Assembly: GCA_905250075.1 (NCBI GenBank)
Contig: CAJNOP010000100.1
Span: forward strand, 600,049-664,048
Direction: 5' to 3'
DNA: 64,000 nucleotides
Origin: Rotaria sp. Silwood1
Lineage: Eukaryota > Rotifera > Eurotatoria > Philodinida > Philodinidae
Part shown: piece by piece, positions 36,116 to 47,750 of the stretch
Numbering within the stretch: the first letter of the stretch is position 1
How the letters are laid out: every line of letters begins with the position of its first letter
Position numbers and translations under genes: made by a program
The notes under the pieces: model-generated
Database searches by the model: none
Told to the model about the DNA's origin: nothing
The model's input: only the letters and a program-made list of their open reading frames with translations

Positions 36116-36873
36116 CATACTCAAACAAAAAAAATGACTGTGGAGTAAATGCCAGTATTCGCTGACAATGTCGTAATATGATACAACACACGATAATTGT
36201 ATGATAAGAAAAATGGCGGAAAACCTGTCTTCATACTATAGCACATCGATATGAAGAGAGAAAGAATAAATAGAAAGAAAATAATTTATTGATGACTTAT
36301 TTTTTCATGTTAGAAAACATAAATAGTTTCAAAGTTTATACTGATATTTGGTGACTTAACTTAGACTAATTGCAATGTTTTGGTCTGTGTAAATATTCAA
36401 CGACACTCGGAAATTGACAAATAGCTATTCTAACATTATTAAAGACTCTCAACGAAGCTATGATAGATCCTCAGAGAAACGAGAACTGACCCTAAGTTCT
36501 CTCAGAGTTCCGTCATCCATAAAAGTCAAAGTAATGCTTATACTTGATGTGAATGTAAAGAGAAAAAGATATCTTGAATATTGTGTTTCTTTTTACTTTG
36601 ACAATCATGGAACTGTGAACGAATTGAGAAAAAAAAATTCTATTTCCTCAGTTTTTGGACACCCATAACTAATAGCCCACCCCCATACTCTTAAGACAAG
36701 AAAACAATTAATATCTGTTATAACCCAGATAATTGATTACAGATTTCAATCGATTTTAATCTAATTTTTCGCTAAATGCTACAGAACTTCAGTAGATATC
36801 TGATGATTATACGCTTGTTTGAAACAAATCGCGACTTTTATGCAAAAGGTTTTTGTATAATTTATCCGAACTG
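36116..36873. other. Intergenic stretch
   Basis: No gene supported. A plus-strand frame at 36414-36668 (84 codons, basic) has no recognisable feature. Confidence 0.45.
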
Positions 36874-39392
36874 TTATTGATGTGTGTGATTGCATTGGCT
36901 CAGATCAATATCATAACGTTGAATACGATGATTCCAGGTATCGGCGACATACATATTTCCAACTTGATCAAATGCTAAACCATGTGCACCTTGTAATTCC
37001 TGTTGTGAATATTCCGAATCTAACCGAACTGCAATGTAAGATTAAAATGTACCCGGTTAACGTGATAACTATCTTAGATAAAATTTACCTTTATTTCCTA
37101 TGAAATTCATTGATCCATTCCTTGGAATTCGAACAATGAGACTTCTCAATATATTCGATGCTTCTTGCACGTAAATTGTGACGTAGACAGTATCATAGCT
37201 ATCGACTAAGACATATAATGGAATGGCTTGATCGTACTCGTAAAGAGTGAAGCCTTGACGACTGTCTGGTTTAAACTTCTGAACTCGAGAATTTCCGGAA
37301 TCAGCAACATATAAATTATCGACATCATCAACAAATATTGCCTGCGGAAGACTCAAGTATTCTGCAGCTCTGCCAGACACATCAGTAATGCCGGCGACAA
37401 CGCCCAATCTCGTCTCGCTGCGTCCATCCCATTGATATTTTACCACATGATGACGTCGATTCTCCACAACATAAATAAACCCTTTTGACGATACGAATAC
37501 ACCAGTACATCGGCGACAGTTGCGTATAATAGTCACTCCTTCTCGAGTTTGCAAGTCCCATTTTAATACACGTCCACCTTCCATTTCGGAAACATAAAGC
37601 GCTTTTGTTCGATAATCGAATTGAATCTGTTGAGGACTTTGCAAATTCCAAATTACCGTAACACCGCTTGTTTCACCGGGTGCGAAACGCTGTATACGAT
37701 TGTTTTTTTCATCGGAAACAAATAGATTACCATCGAGATCAATTGCAAGATCTGTAGGCATATTTAGATGCAATGGAGAATCGCCTTCCTTACCAAAAAT
37801 TCCAGCCACTGTGGTTACTTTAGAACTCCATGTAGCACAAGGAGGAATGTGCGGTCGTTCAGATATAAAAGTATCGAGACACAGATGCATTGAACAATCA
37901 TTGCCTAAACATACAGTGCACTGTTCAGCTTTTCAAACAATATAGACCTCAATCAATCTATACGATTAGAAAACAAAAAACATAGAGAGCAGATTAGTAA
38001 ATTACTCGATTACTGATGTTCAATATTTTATAGTAGAGATGTAAGCCGATACTTTGATCGGCGGCGACAACTAAAATATTGTAATGATATTTTCCAGAAT
38101 TTGCTTAACCCTTCAAACTGATTCTGGTTATCCAAAACATTCAAAAATCTAGCAATAACAAAAATAATTAGAACTTCTATATCCTTTGCATGTTTATGAT
38201 CGTTTGTATTAATCTAGCTCTTGCTAGACAAAAGATTTCTTTCATGCTCTGTCCTAAGTCAATTTGCTCGGCAATGTAAATTCTTCTATTCGAAATAAAT
38301 TTTTTTATGAAGATTGTGTTAAATACTAACGTCTGAAATTCATAGTTGAAAGATTCATCATTGCTAATGTTGAATGCTTTTTTGTAGTACCATGCAGGGT
38401 GAAGATATAGACTCCTAAAGCAAACAATGCTACAACCAATAAAACCAACAGGACTGAAACATATATGATTATTTTTTTCTTTATAGATGATCTTTGCTGT
38501 GCGCTCTTGATAACTTCAGCAGTCGTAGATGATTCTTGTTCAAACGAGATTGGTAAGCTTGGCGACAGTAGAGACGAGTTCTCGACGAATAGATTCTGAT
38601 ATGGAACGGTACGATTTGTTGATGGCTGTGTTACATAATTTGTAAGATCTGCAAGAGAAAACTTAGTCTATGCAACAATTTCATCTCAAATAGTTTACTT
38701 GAGAGTGTACCAATTTTATCCTCTTCATTATCAATAATGGTTTCAGTATATATTCTTGGATTCGTAAACTGTTGTTGTTTGCGTTGATGAGCTATATGAG
38801 AGCAAATGCCACGATGATATTCTCTACTATTGAATTTCTATATCATACTCTACCAATCTGTAATATCGAATTCTTTTTCGTCAATTAAAAAAAGGTATTA
38901 TTCGGTAAAATTCATGAAATTTCTCACAGATTACTGTCTTTATCTTGCTGACGTGTAGGAATAGATCGGTATTTTGAATATGATTTGAAATAATAAAATT
39001 AAGCTTTTATATTTAATCTCGTCCTATCTATCATTTTAAACAGTAAACACGGTGTTGTCTACGTCTCATATTTCTGCTTACTCTCGATTAGTATAAAAGG
39101 TCGGCTATGTTAAATAGATTAAGCATGATATGATCATTCGAAGCATACCCATCAATAAATTAACTGCTTCAGGACAGTTGATCTCACGAAATGCTTTCAT
39201 GAGAATAGTAATATCTTCCTCACTGATTTTGCCATGTTCGATTAACCATTGAAGCAGATCAAGTGTGCCACTCATTGATGGATCAATATTGTACCATTTC
39301 GGTATGTCGTCAGAAAATAGAAAATGTAAACGACGTCGATCAGCATTAGATAAACGGTCTTGTACTTGAATAAGCAACGCTCGAAAATCCAT
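36874..39392 (-). CDS. Death-effector-like domain + membrane span + NHL propeller protein
   Basis: Five exons on the minus strand, 39392-39149, 38791-38711, 38648-38331, 37928-37089 and 37028-36874, join in phase to 545 aa. Residues 1-80 (MDFRALLIQVQDRLSNADRR ... EEDITILMKAFREINCPEAV) read as a six-helix death-fold, closest to a DED. A linker leads to KKK and one membrane span at about 168-191 (IIYVSVLLVLLVVALFALGV). The positive charge before the span predicts a cytoplasmic N-terminus. Outside follow a small Cys cluster (CTVCLGNDC) and NHL repeats (MPTDLAIDLDGNLFVSDEKN, LPQAIFVDDVDNLYVADSGN, GLAFDQVGNMYVADTWNHRI) forming a propeller. The design suggests a surface receptor passing a signal to death-fold adaptors; that role is inference. 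Each exon border has GT-AG, and no stop interrupts. Confidence 0.88.
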
Positions 39393-40741
39393 AGTGAAAT
39401 AGAAATTGTCAGAAAGAAGCAGTATTGACGAATAAAAAAAAAGCACTAACTATTATCTTTTTACATAGTAGTTGGAAGTTTTGAGTTTGTCGTTTTTGTT
39501 CCTTTCATTAATCGAATAATGGACAAAGATAAGAACGAAAGAGAGAAAAATGGCAACACATTGCTGTTCTTGTTGCTCATGTTTATCAGGGCTTCGGATG
39601 GAATTGGATGATTCTATTTCATCTTATCCTAAAGGGAACTGTTTTCCCCAAATATTTCATGATATATTCGTCTGTTTTTCTCGTTAAAAAANNNNNNNNN
39701 NNNNNNNNNNNNNNNNNNNNNNNNNNNNNNNNNNNNNNNNNNNNNNNNNNNNNNNNNNNNNNNNNNNNNNNNNNNNNNNNNNNNNNNNNNNGATTGGAGT
39801 CATTTTTTGTTTCTTGTAAATGCTTAGTTGCTTTTTAGAGAAGCTGTTCTAGCCAAACATGATCAATATTTTGTTTTTGTAAAGGTCAAGATTCATACCA
39901 TTGAAGAACCTTTCATCGATTCATAGAATCAGAAAGTTTTCAAACTGAAATTTTCTAAATACTTCCGATTTGACTTATATCATGAAATTTCATGCGATGC
40001 TTTCCATCACCGGATTATTTTCCCCTCGTTCATAAACCATTCTAAGCTCTCGATAATCATCAGCGACAACTTCATATACTGAAGATATTGACAGAAAGAG
40101 AAACAGATGATTCCTTGGTTACTTTATCATCCTTGAGGAAAATGAATTACCTAAAATTATACTATAGGTATCAACATTGCACATCAGTCGTTCAATCAAT
40201 CATGTCAATCTCATCGTTAGTATTATCATACATTGCTGTATTGCAATAGAGTGATTGATGGTAGAAACTATACATTCATCCTAGTACTTCAAGATCCCTC
40301 CAATAACATTAGAAAATAAATTTTTTTATTTAGTACGTGGTTTATTCAAAACATGTGCCAAAAGTATTGCAACACAGAATAATCAAAATGAGTCATACGT
40401 ATACTGGGATACGAAAATATTATTTGGCATACAGTCTTTATGGCTTCATTCTCTCATGTCGGTTTGAAGATGGTCTTCAATTATGAAACAATATTTCTTT
40501 TACTCTATTGGCGACACCCTCATTGACCTGAGTTGTTTCGCAAAATGTAATTAAGTCTTTTTTGCATGTATACCATAACAGAAGCAATTTAACTTTGTTT
40601 CAGTATCTCTAATTAGACCTGCTTGTTACATAACTAAGCCTCAATAATATTACATTTATTGTAAAGTCCTACATTGTCTTTTCTGGATTATTTTATGACA
40701 AAGACTACATCTTTGATAAAAAAGATTCGTTCTTCATCTTA
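39393..40741. other. Intergenic stretch with assembly gap
   Basis: Divergent upstream DNA of the DED-NHL gene, then the gap at 39692-39791. No gene supported. Confidence 0.45.
39692..39791. other. Assembly gap (100 N)
   Basis: Exactly 100 N, a scaffold-gap placeholder. Confidence 0.99.
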
Positions 40742-41925
40742 TTAGATATCATTCGTAACGAGTGACAAAAGTGTTGGAAGTATTTCGCCAGCGGCACCTT
40801 CAAAATGAAAACTATAAAAAAAAGACAATCGAACTATTGAGTAAGAGGAGAGAACTCACGTCAAATTAGCTGTAACTGGTTTATTTTCAATATTAACTTC
40901 AACAACAGGAATACCAAGTCTTGAGACAATCAAAGCATAGGCTGTGGCCGGATATACAAGCGCAGATGTTCCTACCTACAATCAGCCCTGTAGAAATAAT
41001 TTGACGAGAAAAAAAAAGAAAGTTAGCATACCGCTAAAAAGAAAGATCACAACGAGCAATTTCTTCATCGATGTTTTTGTAAAGGATCAGGCCAAAGTGA
41101 TTCACCAAACCAAACAATATGAGAACGAATAAGAGATCCACATTGACAACAACTAGGAAGATCTTTTACTGGAAACTCAGGACCAGTCTCATTGGGTAAT
41201 CTAATATATTTGGTAATGATCAACATCTAGGATGCGAAAGAAAAAGAAACGTTTTTACCCTCGATTCCGCAGAGCTTCACAAATCAGACTGTGGTTATTT
41301 TCTTCAATAAAGCCACATGATGTACATCGAGTCATGAAAATATTACCGGGTAAATATCATTTCATTTAAAAAAAATCAATCATTCGAATATTTACTAACC
41401 GTGCATTTCAATCAGATTACGAGAACCTGCTCGTCGTTGAAGTCCTAATCGAAAAAAAGCAAAAACCAACCATTGACATTTTGAGTGATGATAAAAAGTT
41501 GTTTTCCTTCTTTTTCAAAGCGTTTTTCGACTTCGACTAATGTCAAATGAGCCTAAAAAGAAGTCCATTATATGTACTGGATAGATAAATATAATTTTGG
41601 TTTCAAAACTTTATTTGATTCTTTAGTTCGAATAAGTTCTTGTCGATAATGATATAATTCCGAAACAAGTGATGATGATCGAGCAAAAGCAGTTGGCGTG
41701 GCCAACTTCTAACAATTTAAGCATATCATTGATTAAATTGTTTCAAATAAAAATGAAAACGAACCGTGGCATTAAATTGTCGCTAGAGGCCACCAGCCCC
41801 GCGGAATGTAGGGACGCCAGATTCTGCAGAAATTCCTGTGCCAGTCAAGATCAAGACTGAACGTGCACTGGAGAACAATTGACGAAATTCGGCTTCTTCT
41901 GCTTAGAAAAACTGGTCAGATAGTG
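40742..41925 (-). pseudogene. SIRT5-type sirtuin, decayed
   Basis: The minus strand reads in order: [20 protein letters not shown] and RGAGGL (NAD-binding motif [15 protein letters not shown]), LATPTAFARSSSLVSELYHY, FEKEGKQLFIITQNVN, RRAGSRNLIEMHG, MTRCTSCG and LPSCCQCG (zinc Cys pairs), RSHIVWFGESLWPD, ALVYPATAYALIVSRLGIPV and FHFEGAAGEILP. The order and the 'ATP.AFA' and 'YHYR' phrases are those of SIRT5, a mitochondrial NAD-dependent lysine deacylase, where YHYR includes the Tyr and Arg that bind acyl carboxylates. Here TAG replaces the expected Trp after RGAGG (about 41788), a frameshift follows WPDPLQK, and a small duplication breaks VGTSALVY. At least three lesions make it a pseudogene. 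Introns are short; one would be only 26 nt (about 41451-41476). Confidence 0.85.
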
Positions 41926-42606
41926 TCGATCAATTGAATGTCAATACTATACCACAAAATCAGCCATTTGTTTATTAGAATCTGAAATAAAGATAAATAA
42001 TTGTTTATTCTTCCGATAGTATCCGTCTCTTATGCGAATAAACTTTTTAGCAATGACGATTGTATAGATGATGATTCAGGTATTTCATTTGAGACGAAAA
42101 ATTCGCTAATTTTCTTTAAGATTGAAAATCGACGAGTAAGAATTGTCCTAGAAGTTCGAAGAAATACTTGATTATTATCATATTCAGATAGAACAAAGTC
42201 GATCAATGAATAATTATCTCTTCTATAGTATATTCATGAAGTATACCCTGACTTTTCTCATTTTCTCATAATGATAAAATGCATTGTTTGGGCAGTATGA
42301 GTTATTCACAAGCAACAATGAAAATTTTGTTTGACGCAAATAATTCTGTCACCTATTTTTACCACGTGAGATTTATCTGTTTGCACAAAGCTCATGTATA
42401 GTAGCTGTTTTCTTTTGTAAAGAAAAAAAAATCTGAGAAGCACATCAAGAGTGATGCCTTCGAACTATCTCTGCTGCTTTTTTTCTACTTGCAGAAGAAT
42501 AAAAAAAAAAGTCAACAGATAATTGAAGAGATTGTTTGGCATCTTCGACATTTATATGAAAGCAAAATTTCGAGAGATTGCTTTAAAATATTAAAAACAA
42601 CTTTAG

Positions 42607-42680
42607 GGAGTGGGTGTTCTCCACAACCACACTCACTCCTAAATCCTCCACCTAAACTCATCCACACCCACATCCACCCA
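42607..42680. repeat. GT/AC-arm hairpin element, copy 10
   Basis: GGAGTGGGTGTTCTCCACAA, then CACTCACTCC, then CTCATCCACACCCACATCCA. The G-rich arm is short and the C-rich arm long. Confidence 0.65.
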
Positions 42681-43473
42681 GTTTCTATTTTTCTTCAACA
42701 AAGACTCTAGTATTAGATGCCTAAGCGAAAAAAAAATATTCTGAAAGAAATATTCACCCACACCTGCTCGGATTCCCAATATATTCAACATTGCTGGTTA
42801 ATAACAGATGGCTGTTATCATCGTATAGCTGAAAGATAAAAGCCAAAACTTCATCGTACGATTTTTTAATCAAGCAATCAGTTAACATCATTTTCTACGA
42901 CTGTAAACCTTGGGTAAGGTTGATTTTTGCTTATTAAGTATTATTCTTTTATATTTAAAAGTGAATTCCGAATCGTTCTCACTAAAGATATGCAGAACGA
43001 ATTCTTTTGGTCCTGATCATGGTATCGGTGTTTTTTTGCCGTTACATGCTCAGATTTAGAGAAACTATTGCAGAATCTACTTGTATCAGATCTTGAACAA
43101 TTCTTCAATATTCGTCTTTTTTTATTTTTCTGCTAGACGACAGAAATATGCTCGACAATCTGAGCATATAGTAGTTTTAAATGTTCTCTTCGTCAGTTAG
43201 CGAACTTACAAGTTTCAAAAAATTGTCGAATACATTCGCTTTTTGGAAGATTACAGGTTTAGTATCTTATAAGGAGCATAAACAGACAACAACTCAGTAA
43301 CTAAATGATAGATACAAATCAGTTTTACTCGTTTGGACTTGATTAGCGTGGAATCAATCATGAAGAAAACCTATTTTGAAACTTTCTTAAGAGCCAGCAG
43401 GTTTCTTGAGAACTATCTACAACATAATAAATCACACTTCATGATAAATTGTTCTCTATACTTAATGTTAAAG

Positions 43474-43715
43474 AGTTCGAGTTTGTTTTATGATAAATTG
43501 GTCACCTTCCTAGATGGACTGACTGACACCGAGTTTTCAATTAAGCCTTTGTTTGTTTTTTAGCCAATCAACTATCTCAAAAATCTGTCTACTGTAATGC
43601 TTTCTATTTTTTTTACAAGCCTTCCATTAGACAAACACTACAACTTAATTGAAAACTCGGCGTCCGACGGTCCATGTAGTTAGATGTCTAGTTTAAAATA
43701 AAACAAACTCGAACT
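43474..43715. mobile_element. Foldback MITE, about 242 bp
   Basis: The outer arms AGTTCGAGTTTGTTTTAT (43474-43491) and ATAAAACAAACTCGAACT (43698-43715) are perfect complements. The inner arms CCGAGTTTTCAATTAAG and CTTAATTGAAAACTCGG also pair, at about 43530-43547 and 43643-43660. The arms are interrupted by mismatched segments of about 40 nt. There is no coding capacity and no certain target duplication. Confidence 0.75.
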
Positions 43716-46529
43716 TTCTATCTTGAAGTATATAAAGAAGCGTTGAGAAAAACTTCAGGTGTAACTCTTACGTACAGAAAGTACTGTGAATTGGTTGGTC
43801 CATTTTAGAACTTGTAGGAAAATGCTGATAGCTTATCGACACAAGATCATACAGAGTTATGAAAGGTCTTAGTTTGCTGAGAAAAGTTTGTTGTACAAAT
43901 CTACTGAATCTGAAAAAATATAATTACATAAACATTCTAGGAAAAAGCTCTTTTTTGAAGTTGTTCGAGGTGCTTAGAAAACTTGCTCGAATCTCATGAT
44001 AAACCCTTCTAGGACTGAAAGTCATACGGATTCTGAAAGTAGACACTTCAGGCTATCTTCGCATATGCTTTTCTTAAAATTGATTTTTTGGCCGAGAATC
44101 ATTATTTGCGAATGGTAACGAGCCCCTAAAGAAGAAGAGCACCCCAAAATCTGTGTTAAGCAACGCTTTTTAGAAAACTTTGTCCAACATTGGTTTAAAA
44201 TGGCCATACTATCGATTGAAGTTCTCAAGTATGGATAATTGAATCTAATACAACTAAACTAATAATAAACAAGAATTTACTTATGAATTCGTTTGCGATT
44301 AAACATAGAAAAGATCTTTACTCTCCAAAATGTTTTCATTTCTACATATTTTGATAATGACTCTTCATACGATTGAATTCTTTCTCCGTCCATCTTGTAT
44401 TTTCTACATTTTCCTTCTGTTTTATTTCTACAACTGTTTATGCTCACTGATAATTTTGCTTATAAAGTTCTGTAGTACAGAAGGAAACGTCTCAAGTAAA
44501 TAAAGTTTATTACTTTATAATATATATTTTAAAAGTTGAGATAAATCCTATTATTTTTACTGACAATTGTCACTTTAAACGGACCATATTCAATTGATAC
44601 TTAAAGGAAATTTTGTCGCTAAACAACCTACATATATCTGTCTGACTAGAAAGTTTATAACACTTTATTATCTCAACACTTGTCTGTTGTTGATTGAACA
44701 TATATTGAACAAAAAGTATTTTGATAAAAGTATTTCACTATTTCAGAAGAAAGTGCTTTTGAACCTTGATATTTTATGTTTTAAATTACATAGAAATCAA
44801 ATGTTAGAGATGCTTTAGTTGAGGGCACTACTCACCATTTTAGTCAACAATTAAAAAATAATAGAGCAGTTTGTGAATAATTTTGAAACTGTTTTATATT
44901 CTACAAATCGTATTTTTTGAAACTTTCTATAAGTTAACCAAAACTCAGCCGGTAACTCTTTATTTGATAAACAGCGAGATGCTGTATTAATAATCATGAA
45001 AAGACTAAAACGAGCATAGATTTAATATTGAACAATTTTTACATACAGTAAAAATAAAGGAATATAAGTGTTATACTATGAAATTTCAATCTTTATTAGT
45101 TTCTAAGTCAAAGCACACCAAATAAACTAATTTAAACATATTGCCATGCATAATAGTGCAGTCCTAATGTATGTGCTTGTGGTCTGAAGTATCATCTTTC
45201 TTCTCGTGGATCATATATTCGCTTTAAATGTATTTTCTGACACTAAACTTGATTTTATTAAAATTCGTCCATAAAAGGGAATATTTGATTTCTTCGCATT
45301 AGCTCAAGAGGAAATAAAAATATTAGACTTTTTCTGTTCGAAAATAATAGAAAAGCTAATTTGCGGTAAAATAAAATAAATCTAGTCATCAAATATTGAA
45401 TTCTAGCTGAGTTAAAAAGAATTTCTTATGGAACTTAAAATGCCGTTTTCTAGGTTGGAAAGTAACGAAGATTGAAATTTCACAATATTTCATTTATATT
45501 CCCTTATTTTGACTGTATGTAAAAAAATTCTTTTGTATTTTTCTCATTAAAGGAGAAAAGTAATGGTCAAGATACTATATTGGAGAGATTTGTAACACAA
45601 GAAGAGGGCACATTGTTAGTATTTTCTACCTTCAATACAGCAATCGTCGCAGACAGCGAGCGAAAATCTTCATACATTATGTATGCTTACTGGAATTGCG
45701 ACGGGCTATAAGAAGATATAAACGTCTTGGATTGAGTTTTTCTCAAGCATCCTTTTACAGCATTTTCATGCAAATTAAAGATCAAATTAGTGCGTAACCC
45801 ATGTATACAAGTAGAAAACATGATATATCGAACCATAATTTTTTCGATAGATAAATGTGTTGAAATTTTATATATCAAAACTCGTATGTATCAGTGACAA
45901 AAACATTTTTATGCATAAACAAACTTAGCAAACACTACAGTTTTTTTATTAAATTAGTACTGAATTCATTATATAATGCATCATGATGGCTAGGCTAAAC
46001 ATTTTCTCTTCTTTTGAATAGTAATGCATGTTTATAAAATTTAGATCAACGAAAACTCGGCTTAATTTCTTCCTAAAAAGTGCGAACATTTCGGGTTTTG
46101 TTTACTTCATGATTATTGTATCTGACATCTATTGAATTGTTTTCCATCTTTGCGAGAATTGGAATCTAGTTTCGGGGCGACATCCACAACCTATCTATCC
46201 ATGAAAAATAAAAGAATATTCATATTGCAAGGTTTTGAGCTATGAACTGGTTTCATAAAGTTTCTCAAGTAAACTCGATTGTTTGGAAAAAAATATTAAA
46301 AGTGTAACTTGCATTGTGAAAAAAATGTAGTCAAGTCTTGAATTTCGATAGATGAGATCTACAAAGTCTCAATCTCTTTCGTATCGAACGTTCTCCACAT
46401 GAAATCTTTTTTTTTTACATACAGTATTTAGTTTATCCTGTTTAGGTTTCTAAGACACTCACGTTTCAAATATAGATACAACACTAACAGGAATGAATAG
46501 ATACGTTATTTTTTATTTGTATTTAGAAA

Positions 46530-47750
46530 ATGAAATTGTGTATAATCTTAGTACTTTTATATGGTTACGTTTGTTATGGAAGCGACATTTGGTATCAAGC
46601 GGAAATGTCTCTACATCTTGTTCCACCGTTTCAAAGTGTATACACAACACTGCAACAAAATATACTCAATCAATTATTAACTACTGATTTAAACTCATTA
46701 ACAACAAATGATGGTGCACTTACAGCTTTCGCATCGAGTCTTTATTGTGCAGTAGAAAAGTTACTGAAAAATCTTGATACTTCTGTAACTGCCAGTAACA
46801 ATATTCGAATTAAAGTCGACCAAAAACTAGCCTCTATTATGAACGATATTGCAGCCAAGGAAAGTGAAATATCCCGTACTAATGGTCAAATTCAAGATGT
46901 GAATGGAAGAATTCAAGCGAAACAATCTCAAATAAGTGCAGCTGAGCAATCTGTAAGACGAGTTGAAGCTTCAGTAGCAGATGCTGAAAATGCGTTACAT
47001 CGTGCTGAAAAAGAAGTTGAAGATGCTCAATTATGTGCTGGATTATTTGGAAGAAGAAAACGATTTCTAGGCAACGTATGGAATTCAATTCAAAATTCAG
47101 TTTTAAAACCAATAGAATCGGCAGTTAATACAGCAGGCAACGCAATAGGATCAGCACTTAATACAGCAGGTGGTGCAATAGAATCAGCAGTCAATACAGC
47201 AGCTGGTGCAATAGTTGATAATATAGTAAAACCTGTTTGTAGTGTTGTTAATTTTCAACAAGTTGATAATGCAAGAAGAAATGTTGAAAATAAAAAAAAT
47301 GAATTGTCCTCCTTTAGAAATCAAGTTCAGACATTTAAGAGAGATTTAAATTCAATTCAAAATGATTTAACCATATATAATACACAATTATATAATTTAA
47401 ATTCCCAATTAAATCACTTAACAAATTCATTAATGGCATTACCAAATGAACAACATATAATATTATCAATCAATCAAAAATTAACAAATACTGTTGGTCA
47501 TTTACGGACATCACTTAGTAAATCAACATCATTTGCAGATGCAATGACAATAGTGGTTGATTTTGAATCAATTGTTAAACCATTAAATGCTATTTATGAT
47601 GAATTACAACAAAATCAATTTATGACATCATTTAATGTTGGCAAAATATCTATGGAGCAAATAAATCAAGCCAAAATAGGTTTACAAACATTGATTGCCT
47701 TAATATCAAGTACGCCATCCAATATTGGAGGCACACGTTGCTCAAATTAA
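46530..47750 (+). CDS. Secreted coiled-coil protein with central 11-residue repeats
   Basis: An intact 406-aa frame without introns. Residues 1-17 are a signal peptide (MKLCIILVLLYGYVCYG). Residues about 95-168 form a coiled coil (IQDVNGRIQAKQSQISAAEQ onward). Residues 175-178 are RRKR, a furin-type site, followed by FLGNVWNSIQ. Residues 193-236 are four hendecads of the type IESAVNTAGNA, IGSALNTAGGA, IESAVNTAAGA, encoded by 33-bp DNA repeats (about 47112-47220). A second coiled coil spans 242-305. An alpha-helical hairpin with an Ala/Gly amphipathic turn results. Eleven-residue helical repeats are known from LEA-type desiccation proteins and apolipoproteins, and two long helices around an apolar segment are known from membrane-inserting proteins; which applies is open. 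An acceptor-like TTTGTATTTAG just before the ATG suggests a 5' UTR intron. I do not recognise a named family. Confidence 0.85.
   Translation: MKLCIILVLLYGYVCYGSDIWYQAEMSLHLVPPFQSVYTTLQQNILNQLLTTDLNSLTTNDGALTAFASSLYCAVEKLLKNLDTSVTASNNIRIKVDQKLASIMNDIAAKESEISRTNGQIQDVNGRIQAKQSQISAAEQSVRRVEASVADAENALHRAEKEVEDAQLCAGLFGRRKRFLGNVWNSIQNSVLKPIESAVNTAGNAIGSALNTAGGAIESAVNTAAGAIVDNIVKPVCSVVNFQQVDNARRNVENKKNELSSFRNQVQTFKRDLNSIQNDLTIYNTQLYNLNSQLNHLTNSLMALPNEQHIILSINQKLTNTVGHLRTSLSKSTSFADAMTIVVDFESIVKPLNAIYDELQQNQFMTSFNVGKISMEQINQAKIGLQTLIALISSTPSNIGGTRCSN

Larger units (their letters stand above)
41926..46529. other. Long intergenic stretch
   Basis: No gene supported over about 4.6 kb. It holds hairpin copy 10 (42607) and a foldback MITE (43474). 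Small frames at 43333, 44022 (minus) and 44594 lack recognisable features. Confidence 0.45.

Noticed and set aside
46879-47112. Minus-strand frame of 77 codons
   Set aside because: Antisense shadow of the secreted coiled-coil gene.
46530-47750. Viral fusion protein, suggested by coiled coils and RRKR before an apolar stretch
   Set aside because: There is no C-terminal membrane anchor, the apolar part is a hendecad repeat rather than a fusion peptide, and no virus-like neighbours exist; a host secreted protein is simpler.
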